From positions 248,001-312,000 of the forward strand of contig NC_019751.1 in assembly GCF_000317435.1 (NCBI RefSeq): a stretch of 64,000 bases of DNA, given 5' to 3'. Source of the stretch: Calothrix sp. PCC 6303 (GTDB lineage Bacteria; Cyanobacteriota; Cyanobacteriia; Cyanobacteriales; Nostocaceae). Shown here piece after piece: positions 56,144 through 64,000 of this stretch (positions within the stretch are counted from its first letter, which is position 1; each line of letters starts with the position of its first letter). The position numbers and the translations under genes were made by a program. The notes below the pieces were generated by a model. It was not told where the DNA came from and did not search any database. It was given only the letters and a program-made list of their open reading frames with translations.

Positions 56144-58417
56144 ATGTTGTCACGTAATTTTCTCTCTCAAATAGCTTACGAGCATGAACTGTCTCCAGAG
56201 CAGCAGCAAGTTTTTCTGATGCGAATTGGTGATGGTCTAAGTTACGAAGAAATTGCTGCTCAGTTGAATACATCCGCAGATGCTTGTTTGAAGCGGATGG
56301 GTCAGGTTTATAAAAAATTTAACATTAGCGGTGCGAGCCGGGGTAAGGAAAGTAAACTGAGATTTTTTCTGACAAACAGGTTAGAGAAGGTGACGGAGGA
56401 ATCTTCAGCACATACCCAATCAATTGAGGAAAAGAAACAGGAAACTCAACCCAACTCGGTTGCTCAAAACTTACCAGTGAGGGAATATACAACTTTTGTT
56501 GGTCGTGATCAAGAAATAACACGATTGATGGAACTTCTCGATTTTCAGCACACCGCTCATTTAATTAGTGTGGATGGGATTGGTGGTGTTGGGAAAACAA
56601 CCTTAGTAGTGGAAGTGGCTTATCGTTGTTTGCAAGCAAGCAATAACCAACTTCTGACTCCCAATCTTCCCACCTTTGAAGCCATCATCTTTACTTCCGC
56701 CAAACAGAATCATCTCACTTCCATCGGCATTTTGCCGCGATTAACTAAAGAACGGACACTGCGGGACATTTGCCGGGAAGTTGCTCGTATCCTAGACTTG
56801 AGTGAAATCACAAATTTACCCATCGAAGAGCAGTTTCAACCAATTCGAGAGAAATTGTCACAAACAAGAACTTTATTGATTGTTGATAATTTGGAAACCA
56901 TTGAAAATCAACAGGAAGTTCTCTCCTTCCTCTATGACTTACCACCAAGTGTGAAAGTTATTATTACTACCCGCGAACAAGCATTATTTGTCCCCATTCG
57001 TCTTGGTTGCTTACCCAGAGAACATGGTTTATGTCTCATCCAACAGGAAGCGCAAGAAAAAAGTATAAATTTGACTGCTGAAGAATCTCAGCAACTTTTT
57101 GAGGGAGTCAGTGGAATTCCCGCAGCAATTATTTATGTTATTGGTCAAATAGCAGCAGGTTATTCACTGGAAGATGCTCTCTCACAAATTAAAGAACCCG
57201 ATGGTGATGTTGCTCGTTTTTGCTTTGCTGGTTCAGTAATTCCCCTCAGAGGAACACCGCCCCATTATTTGCTGATGGCTCTTTCGTTGGGAGTTAAACC
57301 TATAACTAGAGAAACTGCTGCTAGTGTGGCTTTTGAGCAAGCTGACCCAATTTTAACATCCCAAGGATTAGCAAAATTGCAGCAGTTGTCATTGGTTTAC
57401 CACCAACAAGGACGCTATAGCTTGCTGGAACTAACCCGCGAATATGCTGCTTCTGAGTTAGCTGCAAATCGTGAATTAGCCCAACAGTTGCAACAGAGAT
57501 GGGTAAATTGGTATATCCGTTTTTCCGAGGTTTACGGAGGTACAAATTGGAAGGAGTGGCATCTTGGCTATAGTTACTTAGAAATCGAATGGGAAAACCT
57601 GAGATCTGTGCTTGAATGGTGTATGAGCCAAGGGATTTACGGAGATGCACGAACAATTTGGCAGCAGATTAAGGGTTATATTCATGTGCGTGGATATTGG
57701 GATGAACGCTTAGAGTGGACAGCTTGGTTAATTGAAACTGCGAAACAAGCAGGAGATTGGAAGTTTACAGTTGAGGTAATGTGCGATCGCGCTATAACTT
57801 TAATTAGGATGCGCCATGAAAACCAACTCACAGAAGCAGAGATATTACTACAGGAAGCTTGGAATTTACGTCAGCATCAAAGCATCGCATTACAGTTAGA
57901 GATAGCCACCAACATGGTTATCCTCTCCATTTATCAACAAAAATGGCAGCAAGCTGGAGAGTGGTTAACAGAGGAAGAAAAACTGTTAACCCAAACTTCT
58001 CTATCAGAACTAGAACGTCAGCAGCAGCAAGTTCATATTCTTTATTATCAGGGGCAGATATCCTTCAAAACAGGCAATTATCAGCAAGCACAAAGCTTTT
58101 TTCTGCAAGCATTAGAATCTGCAACAACAGCAGGATGGTTAAGAGCAACAACTGCAATTCAAAACTGGCTTGCAGATATAGCACTGGAACTAGGGAACCT
58201 CAAACAAGCACGACAATTGTTAGAAATTAGCTTCCCAATGGCAGAAAGACATAAAGATAAACTTTCTATTGCTTACCACAAAGCAACATTTGCCAAACTC
58301 GAAAAGCGTTCGGGTAATTTACCTCAAGCCAAGCGCTTGGCAAAGGAAGCAGCAGAAGGTTTTGAAAGTTTAAAGATGGTAGTGGAAGCAAAAGAAATGC
58401 GCTCTTTACTTTCTTGA
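56144..58417 (+). CDS. STAND NTPase (NB-ARC) with HTH-like N-terminus and TPRs
   Basis: 757 residues. An N-terminal sigma-region-4/LuxR-like helix-turn-helix occupies about 17-60 (ELSPEQQQVFLMRIGDGLSYEEIAAQLNTS). The NB-ARC ATPase has Walker A GIGGVGKTT (K151) after FVGRDQEI, Walker B LLIVDNLE, and sensor ITTREQAL. A winged-helix part and TPR-like sensor repeats fill 480-757. Such proteins act as ligand-triggered switches in transcription control, defence or cell death. It is divergent from the sigma/caspase operon, so it may regulate it (inference). Confidence 0.88.
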   Translation: MLSRNFLSQIAYEHELSPEQQQVFLMRIGDGLSYEEIAAQLNTSADACLKRMGQVYKKFNISGASRGKESKLRFFLTNRLEKVTEESSAHTQSIEEKKQETQPNSVAQNLPVREYTTFVGRDQEITRLMELLDFQHTAHLISVDGIGGVGKTTLVVEVAYRCLQASNNQLLTPNLPTFEAIIFTSAKQNHLTSIGILPRLTKERTLRDICREVARILDLSEITNLPIEEQFQPIREKLSQTRTLLIVDNLETIENQQEVLSFLYDLPPSVKVIITTREQALFVPIRLGCLPREHGLCLIQQEAQEKSINLTAEESQQLFEGVSGIPAAIIYVIGQIAAGYSLEDALSQIKEPDGDVARFCFAGSVIPLRGTPPHYLLMALSLGVKPITRETAASVAFEQADPILTSQGLAKLQQLSLVYHQQGRYSLLELTREYAASELAANRELAQQLQQRWVNWYIRFSEVYGGTNWKEWHLGYSYLEIEWENLRSVLEWCMSQGIYGDARTIWQQIKGYIHVRGYWDERLEWTAWLIETAKQAGDWKFTVEVMCDRAITLIRMRHENQLTEAEILLQEAWNLRQHQSIALQLEIATNMVILSIYQQKWQQAGEWLTEEEKLLTQTSLSELERQQQQVHILYYQGQISFKTGNYQQAQSFFLQALESATTAGWLRATTAIQNWLADIALELGNLKQARQLLEISFPMAERHKDKLSIAYHKATFAKLEKRSGNLPQAKRLAKEAAEGFESLKMVVEAKEMRSLLS

Positions 58418-58437
58418 AATAAATCAATGGAGTCAAA

Positions 58438-58971
58438 TTATGATTTGGGGATAGTTAAGCAGGCACTTCTCTGTAATTGAGGGAAATGCTGGGGCAATAT
58501 CAAACAACGTCCCTGGTGATATGCTACATTGTGGCAGATATCTATGCCAAAAATCTCTAAAAACAAATGTTTAGTTAAATCAAAAGCTGTTTTCTGGAAT
58601 TTATGACTAATTTCTAAGTCATCATCAGCAGGAGAATAATGATGCAAAATATAACCATATAATTCTTGACAATCTTCAATATATTTAGCCGTGTTTAGCA
58701 GAATATGAGTATGCCATACTCGGTCAATTTCTACTGTAGGAACTAATTCGGTATTTGGAAATAGAAAATGAAGGCATAGAAACATTTTGTATAGATGAAT
58801 TGCAGACTTTGTTTCTTCTTCTGTCCATTGAAAGTTCTCAGTATTGGAGGTAAGCTTTTTTGAGATTGCTCGGAAATCTAATTGATTTAATTTACGGAAA
58901 AAGTTTGTAATTTTTTCTGCAAATTCTTCATTGGTTTTACTCGGTAATTGTTTCTCCCAAATTGTATTCAA
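58438..58971 (-). CDS. GRDP-like (glycine-rich domain) protein
   Basis: 177 residues with the motif VEIDRVWHTHILLNTAKYIEDCQELYGYILHHYSP, a signature of the GRDP-like/DUF1399 family (PF07173) first described in plants. The histidines and aspartate hint at a metal site, but the function is unknown. It is soluble and convergent with the STAND gene, 20 bases after its stop. Confidence 0.7.
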   Translation of the reverse strand: MNTIWEKQLPSKTNEEFAEKITNFFRKLNQLDFRAISKKLTSNTENFQWTEEETKSAIHLYKMFLCLHFLFPNTELVPTVEIDRVWHTHILLNTAKYIEDCQELYGYILHHYSPADDDLEISHKFQKTAFDLTKHLFLEIFGIDICHNVAYHQGRCLILPQHFPQLQRSACLTIPKS

Positions 58972-59408
58972 GCCGTTTTCTCCTCGTATGGATTATGAGA
59001 TTGATTGTGGGAGAAGTGACAAATATTTCAGCATCCCCATACTATCTCTCCAAATTTGAGGTCATGATTTATGCATTTTGAGATTAAAAAACTAAGTTTA
59101 TCCCATGAAAGCCTAGTACCTGAAGGCAGCGGTGAGTAGGCAGTGGGGAAAGTCTATTATTACTGAGCTTTTCAGGATTAAATAATGGTATTCTTCTCTT
59201 ACAAAGTTTGGCGAAGAATACCCCCGCAACACAGTGGCTCAACTTTGCGCTATTTACGCAGTCTGGTACTAGATACTTAATACCTGCTCTAATTATTAAA
59301 ATAGCAAATTTTTCGACGATATTATGGAGGTATTTTACCGGAAAAACTCCATAATATTGAGTCTCAAATCAACAAAATTAACATCCCATTATTCACAAAT
59401 TACGCAAC
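58972..59408. other. Intergenic region, no gene seen
   Basis: About 440 bases with no credible ORF. It contains the promoter region of the GRDP-like gene and an inverted repeat built from TTATGGAG...CTCCATAA around 59323-59354, which may be the terminator or a repeat beyond the M48 gene. Confidence 0.45.
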
Positions 59409-60317
59409 TTATTCGGAGAGAAACTTAGAGTTGATTCGCAAAGATATTCCATTTTCGATAACATCGAATTTTAAGGGTTGAGAATTAACTTTCAATCGTT
59501 CATTCCCATCTGCCCATAGAGTCCGCCAAGGATATTTATTCATCACCTGATTCAAAGCATCAATTCTTTGCTCTGTGGTTGGGTGGGTACTATTTTCTGT
59601 GTAGTCAGAAGGTAAACGATGGAATAAATTAAATACTCGTAAACCTCCATTTGGATCATAACCAGCTTTACCCATGTAGGTGTAACCAACAGCATCTGCT
59701 TGAAATTCATGCTGGCGACTTAATGCCTGTATCGCCTGATCAAACTCTTGTTTTTTCTGAATAAGAATTCGCTGTTTAATTACGTCTTTTTCTGCTATTG
59801 ATATTGGTTTTTGGGATTTTTGTTTTTCTGCTACAATCCAGCTAGTAAACTCTGCTTCTGCTTCCTTTAATAATTTATCTTTTAAACGTGCTTCTGCTTC
59901 TTCTTGCTGGGCAGAATGGCGTTGTGTATGGTGAGCTAATTCATGAGCAATGATAAAAGCTAATGCGGCATCATCGCCGTGTATTTGGTCTAGTAAACCT
60001 TTGTAAATGACAATTTTATTTAATTCACCAGCATATGCATTGATATTATACTCATCGCTGACCTGAAAGCGCCAAGGATGTTCATCAAGTCCATTGGCAC
60101 GAATCACTTTTTCGGCAACACTATAAACCCATTGTAAGTTAGTTTTTTTCGGCTTTACCTGTGAGGTAGATATTGATGAGTTTGTGATTGATAAATCTGG
60201 TAATGTAATTAGTGCTTGGGCAAAACCTGGTGTATTTAGGCTTAGTAAGATGCTGCTGCTAAAACCTAATGTGGTGAAGATAATTTTGCGAATTGACTTA
60301 ATGTGTGAGGTTTTCAT
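59409..60317 (-). CDS. Exported M48-family metalloprotease
   Basis: 302 residues with a signal peptide (KIIFTTLGFSSSILLSLNTPGFAQA, cut near 35). The zinc motif HELAHH is at residues 125-130, the third ligand is the glutamate or aspartate in HEFQADAVGYTYMGKAGYDP, and STHPTTEQRIDAL is the typical M48 end motif. Members such as BepA/LoiP act in envelope protein quality control. Monocistronic or paired with the gene at 60555. Confidence 0.9.
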   Translation of the reverse strand: MKTSHIKSIRKIIFTTLGFSSSILLSLNTPGFAQALITLPDLSITNSSISTSQVKPKKTNLQWVYSVAEKVIRANGLDEHPWRFQVSDEYNINAYAGELNKIVIYKGLLDQIHGDDAALAFIIAHELAHHTQRHSAQQEEAEARLKDKLLKEAEAEFTSWIVAEKQKSQKPISIAEKDVIKQRILIQKKQEFDQAIQALSRQHEFQADAVGYTYMGKAGYDPNGGLRVFNLFHRLPSDYTENSTHPTTEQRIDALNQVMNKYPWRTLWADGNERLKVNSQPLKFDVIENGISLRINSKFLSE

Positions 60318-60421
60318 AATCGTAAATAGTGTGGTGATTATTTGAGCGTTCTTAATAATATTTACGGGACGACAATGGTGTTTTTACGCATTTTTGATTT
60401 TTTACTGGAATTTTTTTTAAT

Positions 60422-60444
60422 AAAAAAGCGGGCATATTGCCCGC
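60422..60444 (-). terminator. Rho-independent terminator
   Basis: GCGGGCA/TGCCCGC stem with a TAT loop, followed on the minus strand by TTTTTT. It ends the gene stopping at 60555 and separates it from the M48 gene. Confidence 0.8.
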
Positions 60445-60554
60445 GATACAAAGTTAAATAAAAGAATGGAAATTTTATGCGGATAATTGATTCCGCTATT
60501 TCTAAAATTTCAATGCATTCAACAAATTTACTAGCATTCCCAAGTGTAAGATTT

Positions 60555-61154
60555 TCAGCGCACACGTTCTGGATAAACTCCAAAAGAATCAAAAAAATTA
60601 ACAGCTTCTGTGGTTAATTCTCCTTGTGTTGCAGCTCCCATAACATACATCCGTCCCTTGACTATAAAACCTCGATATTGTCCCGTTGTTCCGTCAGTGT
60701 GTTGCACCAACAACTCTAAACCTGGATATCCATCAATTTCCAAATTAGTGCTTCTTACGATTTTGCCTGTACTAGCCATTTCTTCTCGCATGGAAGTCTG
60801 CAATACCTGCTCAACTTCTTCTACAGATAAGTAGGATACGTCAACTGGCATATCTTTGTGAATAATCACGTATACAGTTTGGGTTGTGTCGCTCCACGAC
60901 ATCAATTTCCTTTCTTCATTTTCTTGTACTGAACCTGGCATTTGAATTTCAAAATCCTGATTTGGTCCCCGATAGGTATCATTGATTGCAATTAGGCTAG
61001 GTTCTTTTATTACTTGGCTGTTATTAGCCAATACTGAAAAAGTTTGTTTGACTTGATTTGCTTGGGTGTTTGATAAATTTTTGGCTTCTGCTTTAGGAAT
61101 GCAGACTGAAGCGACTAAGACTACTGTCGCAACTGACAACTTCCATGATTTCAT
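60555..61154 (-). CDS. Exported hypothetical protein, 199 aa
   Basis: Signal peptide in residues 1-24 (SVATVVLVASVCIPKAEA). The mature part carries a PsbP/DUF1795-like alpha-beta pattern: DFEIQMPGSVQENEE, VYVIIHKDMPVD, a helical stretch around SVEEVEQVLQTSMREEM, IDGYPGLELLVQH, and RMYVMGAATQG. This fold is only a suggestion. It probably acts in the periplasm or thylakoid lumen. Confidence 0.7.
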   Translation of the reverse strand: MKSWKLSVATVVLVASVCIPKAEAKNLSNTQANQVKQTFSVLANNSQVIKEPSLIAINDTYRGPNQDFEIQMPGSVQENEERKLMSWSDTTQTVYVIIHKDMPVDVSYLSVEEVEQVLQTSMREEMASTGKIVRSTNLEIDGYPGLELLVQHTDGTTGQYRGFIVKGRMYVMGAATQGELTTEAVNFFDSFGVYPERVR

Positions 61155-61454
61155 TGCAGGTTTCTCCTATGATTAAGTTATGGGGAAGTATTGTTTTGAG
61201 GTGAGTTCTATTGTTTGAACCCCTTCATAGGGATATACAAATTTATTTAGGTGCATTTACGCAGTTTGTGAAAGTTTTTTTAATTTTGTTAAAGAGTAAT
61301 GTGATGCAATAAGGCAAATTTATTGACAAATATTTTAGGGGTATAGCGTTTCCGTATTGGATTATGGCTGTTTGATCTTTGATGCGATCGCATGTGTGAA
61401 TATGTGAGATTACCCCTATGCTTGGATTGGGGTATTGGTAATTAGCCAAACTTG
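61155..61454. other. Intergenic region, no gene seen
   Basis: 300 bases upstream of the exported-protein gene and downstream of the CHAT gene. It holds a HIP1 octamer near 61384 and no ORF of coding character. Confidence 0.45.
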
Positions 61455-64000
61455 TTACAATCCCTGACAAATCCATGCACCCCAGTAAAATGGATGTTCC
61501 AAGGGTTTTTTATTGCCATTAGTTGAGATTTCCAACCCTCGTACTTGTGACAATTCTGTTAAAATTTCCATTCCCAAATCAGATTTTCTTAATTCTTCTA
61601 CCGTAATATTACGGATGTAATTTTGAGCATTTTGTAATGCCTCAACAGCAGCTACACCATTTTGATAATGCTCGAAAAACTGCTCCATCAACAATGCAGT
61701 TGCTCTACCTGGCACTTCCCACAAACTCATAACTAATATTTTGGTTCCCGAAGAAGCAAATGCACGACGCAATCCAAATACACCCTCACCAATTTTAATA
61801 TCACCCCTAGCTGTATCACAGGCAGATAAGACGGTGAGTTCGTTTGCCCGCAAATCTAAGCCTGCGATATCTTGAGCAAAAATAAAGCCGTTTCCTGCTT
61901 GTTTTGGTAGGTTTCCACCTAGAAGTGCTGTGTTTGCACCTGCAAATGCAACAGCAGAACGCATCATTGGATTACTTTGTCGGGAGTCGGGTATAAATAA
62001 ACCGTGGGTAGCAATCAACATGATGCTGGGACATTTGCTATTGGTTAAGCAGGTTGAAAGCGCTTTTGCTCCCGTATATAACCGAGCATTTTTTAGCTTT
62101 TTAGCTACACTTGCACCAAGCAATCTTGTACCGTGAGCAGGGGGTAGAACTTTAATATCAAGTTTAATATCAAGGGTATCGAGTAATTCTTGTTTTGTTG
62201 GGTTTTCCAAGTTTGGTAAATTATTGTTTGCCATTGCTAAGTCAAAGTCTGGATCGGCGATGATGATGGGTGTATCCCCAATTGTTGTTGGTTGATGTTG
62301 AGAATGGATAATATCTCGTCCAACTCCCAAATATGACACCGTGTATTTGTCCATGAGGAAAGAGCGCTCGCTTGGATAAATTGGTAATATTTGTAACGGC
62401 ACTAAATTCAAATTCCCATCTGGTGCAAATATGATTTGGTCACAATCTGTTAATACATCAAGGATTGGCGATAAAATTATTTGACTGAGTTCAACTGCTG
62501 CGGCTGGATTATATTGTTTGATTTGCAACTGCGGTGTAGTCTTTACCTTTGCCCATCCTAATGTTTCTTCACCACCATCGGATGCTTCCAAGCGGAATAA
62601 GTTAATTAAATTATGAATAGTGTCTGCTTCCCCTAAATCTACCATCTGTACTCCATCTGCTTGTCCAGCAGGCAAAATAAAAGCTAGATAATGAGGAGAT
62701 TTCCATTGGGTTTCCCCATTTGCCTGAATAGCTTGGAAATCAAAGACATCAAAAAGGACAAATTCAATTAAAACTGATTTAGTTGGTAATGCAGATGCGA
62801 CTGCGTGACGGTTGGGAATTTGTGTAGATAATTGGATTTCTGGTACTTGGGATGCGATTTGTTTTTGGAGGTTATCGTATTGCGATCGCAGTTGAGTCAG
62901 GTTACTTTGATAATTGGCAATATTCTGAGTTTGATTGGCAAAAGATGTTAAGCGTACTAGTTGGGTATTCAATTCGCTGAGTTGGCGAAATTTTCCTGTA
63001 AGCTGAGGATAGCGATCATTATAAAAAGCCTGACTTTGAGCAGCAAGGGATGCAGCAGTTAAACCTTTGCGTTTGAGGATGAAATCAAATGCTTCTTGGG
63101 TTGCTGTTTCAGAATTTGGGAAGTATTGATAGATGAGGGATAGGAATAAATCGAAATTGCCTCTAATTTTATCAATAAAGGCTAAACGGTCGTTTTCAGA
63201 ACTAAAGGCAAAAACGTTACTAATTAGTTTATCGTGGATTGTGCTGGCTTGGATACGATGGGATAAAGCGTTATCAGGACGTTTGGTTGCAGCGTATAAG
63301 GTTGCTAAGTTATTTAAACTTAATGCCACATCGGGATGATTTTCTCCCAGAAATTTGATTCTCACAGATAAAGCAGAGGAGTAATATTTTTCTGCTTCTG
63401 CATACTTGCCTTGAGCTAAATAAATTTCTGCTAAATTGTTCAAGGTATTGGCAATATCAGGGTGTTCTGATCCGAAGATACTTTTTCTAATCTCTAATAC
63501 CTGTAAATGGATTTCCTCTGCTTCCAAGTAGCGTCTCATACTACCATATATAGCCGCGAGATTATTCAAAACACTGGCTACTTGTGGATGATTGTCTCCA
63601 AATTTGGTTCTAACAATTAATAAGGCTTCTGTGAATAAAGGTTCTGCTTGGGAATATTTAAATTGAGCATCGTACAACACCCCTAAATTACTTAAAATTG
63701 CAGCGACATCGGGATGTATTTCTCCCAAGAGCTTTTTATTCAACTTATATGCTTCGAGATATAAACCTTCAGCTTGAGAATATCGTCCTTGCAAGCGATA
63801 TATTTCAGCAATTTTATTGTAACTATCAGCAATATCTGGGTGTTCTTCTCCAAATATGTTTTTTCTAATTGCTAAAGCTGCTAAATATTTCTGTTCTGCA
63901 TCGGAGAAAAGTCCTTGTTCTTGATAAAGACTTCCTAAATGGTTTAAATTATCTGCAACAATAGGATGATTTTTACCTAGTGATTGTTCATGTAAAGATA
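61455..64000 (-). CDS. TPR-CHAT protein, start outside the window
   Basis: At least 848 codons; the frame stays open to the window edge. The N-terminal part is kinesin-light-chain-type TPRs of about 42 residues (NNLAEIYLAQGKYAEAEKYYSSAL...HPDVA), at least six units. The C-terminal CHAT domain has the catalytic histidine in LIATHGLFIP and cysteine in VLSACDTARGDIKIGEG, ending in HPFYWGAWICQG. A caspase-like protease is expected. No signal peptide can be judged because the N-terminus is missing. Confidence 0.92.
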   Translation of the reverse strand, partial: SLHEQSLGKNHPIVADNLNHLGSLYQEQGLFSDAEQKYLAALAIRKNIFGEEHPDIADSYNKIAEIYRLQGRYSQAEGLYLEAYKLNKKLLGEIHPDVAAILSNLGVLYDAQFKYSQAEPLFTEALLIVRTKFGDNHPQVASVLNNLAAIYGSMRRYLEAEEIHLQVLEIRKSIFGSEHPDIANTLNNLAEIYLAQGKYAEAEKYYSSALSVRIKFLGENHPDVALSLNNLATLYAATKRPDNALSHRIQASTIHDKLISNVFAFSSENDRLAFIDKIRGNFDLFLSLIYQYFPNSETATQEAFDFILKRKGLTAASLAAQSQAFYNDRYPQLTGKFRQLSELNTQLVRLTSFANQTQNIANYQSNLTQLRSQYDNLQKQIASQVPEIQLSTQIPNRHAVASALPTKSVLIEFVLFDVFDFQAIQANGETQWKSPHYLAFILPAGQADGVQMVDLGEADTIHNLINLFRLEASDGGEETLGWAKVKTTPQLQIKQYNPAAAVELSQIILSPILDVLTDCDQIIFAPDGNLNLVPLQILPIYPSERSFLMDKYTVSYLGVGRDIIHSQHQPTTIGDTPIIIADPDFDLAMANNNLPNLENPTKQELLDTLDIKLDIKVLPPAHGTRLLGASVAKKLKNARLYTGAKALSTCLTNSKCPSIMLIATHGLFIPDSRQSNPMMRSAVAFAGANTALLGGNLPKQAGNGFIFAQDIAGLDLRANELTVLSACDTARGDIKIGEGVFGLRRAFASSGTKILVMSLWEVPGRATALLMEQFFEHYQNGVAAVEALQNAQNYIRNITVEELRKSDLGMEILTELSQVRGLEISTNGNKKPLEHPFYWGAWICQGL

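Overview
The window is from a filamentous, heterocyst-forming cyanobacterium of the Nostocales type. Evidence: the heterocyst [2Fe-2S] ferredoxin gene fdxH, the uptake-hydrogenase protease hupW, nifH-nifD-nifK-nifE in the usual order, a XisA-type nifD excision element with its 11-bp site GGATTACTCCG, many GCGATCGC (HIP1) octamers, AT-rich DNA, heptanucleotide repeats, and abundant TPR, CHAT and caspase genes. The genus cannot be fixed from the sequence alone.

Region 1 (1-8.3 kb): fdxH (+) converges on hupW (-), followed by small housekeeping and hypothetical genes: a TerB-like protein, a histidine phosphatase, secreted proteins, and a site-2 protease with CBS domains.

Region 2 (8.3-29.1 kb): a vegetative-cell nif locus read on the minus strand: nifH 3' part, nifD 5' part, a 14,238-bp nifD element, nifD 3' end, nifK, then nifE 5' part. 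Three nif genes are broken. nifD is split by a classical XisA element, and excision at the two 11-bp repeats restores a 496-codon nifD exactly. nifE stops after codon 187, about 75 bp from a XisF-like large serine recombinase gene. nifH is cut at the codon of the Fe4S4-ligating cysteine (Azotobacter Cys132), next to an IS110-family element. The missing parts of nifH and nifE are not in the window. Because fdxH, normally the distal gene of the nifE-nifN-...-fdxH run, lies here on the opposite strand, the nif cluster appears to have been split by an inversion.

The nifD element carries a MacA/MacB-like exporter, a Spy/CpxP-like protein and a NarL-type two-component system. It also carries a 189-codon gene interrupted by an ISKra4-like element, which is itself interrupted by an IS4/IS701-type element. 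Both target duplications are intact, so every reading frame can be rebuilt.

Region 3 (29.1-38.5 kb): IS110, an aldo/keto reductase, a DJ-1/PfpI protein, and rearranged DNA: a MITE, an ATPase remnant, an IS4-like element without target duplication, a C-terminally truncated TPR protein, and a DUF1822 gene fused by breakage to a 5-methylcytosine methyltransferase gene.

Region 4 (38.5-64 kb): an island of protease and signalling genes. A minus-strand operon (55.7 to 42.7 kb) encodes a sigma-70-like factor, a DUF1822 protein, a caspase-family protease with a C-terminal membrane anchor, a TPR-like membrane protein, and a large exported protein. It ends at a clear Rho-independent terminator. Two different ISL3 elements split its caspase gene and its last gene, each with a perfect 8-bp duplication, so both frames (790 and 1221 codons) are recoverable. 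Around it lie two TPR-CHAT proteases, a STAND (NB-ARC) ATPase with an HTH-like N-terminus, an M48 metalloprotease and small exported proteins. This operon is the best candidate in the window for an undescribed system, possibly sigma-controlled proteolytic signalling or regulated cell death; its function is inference only.
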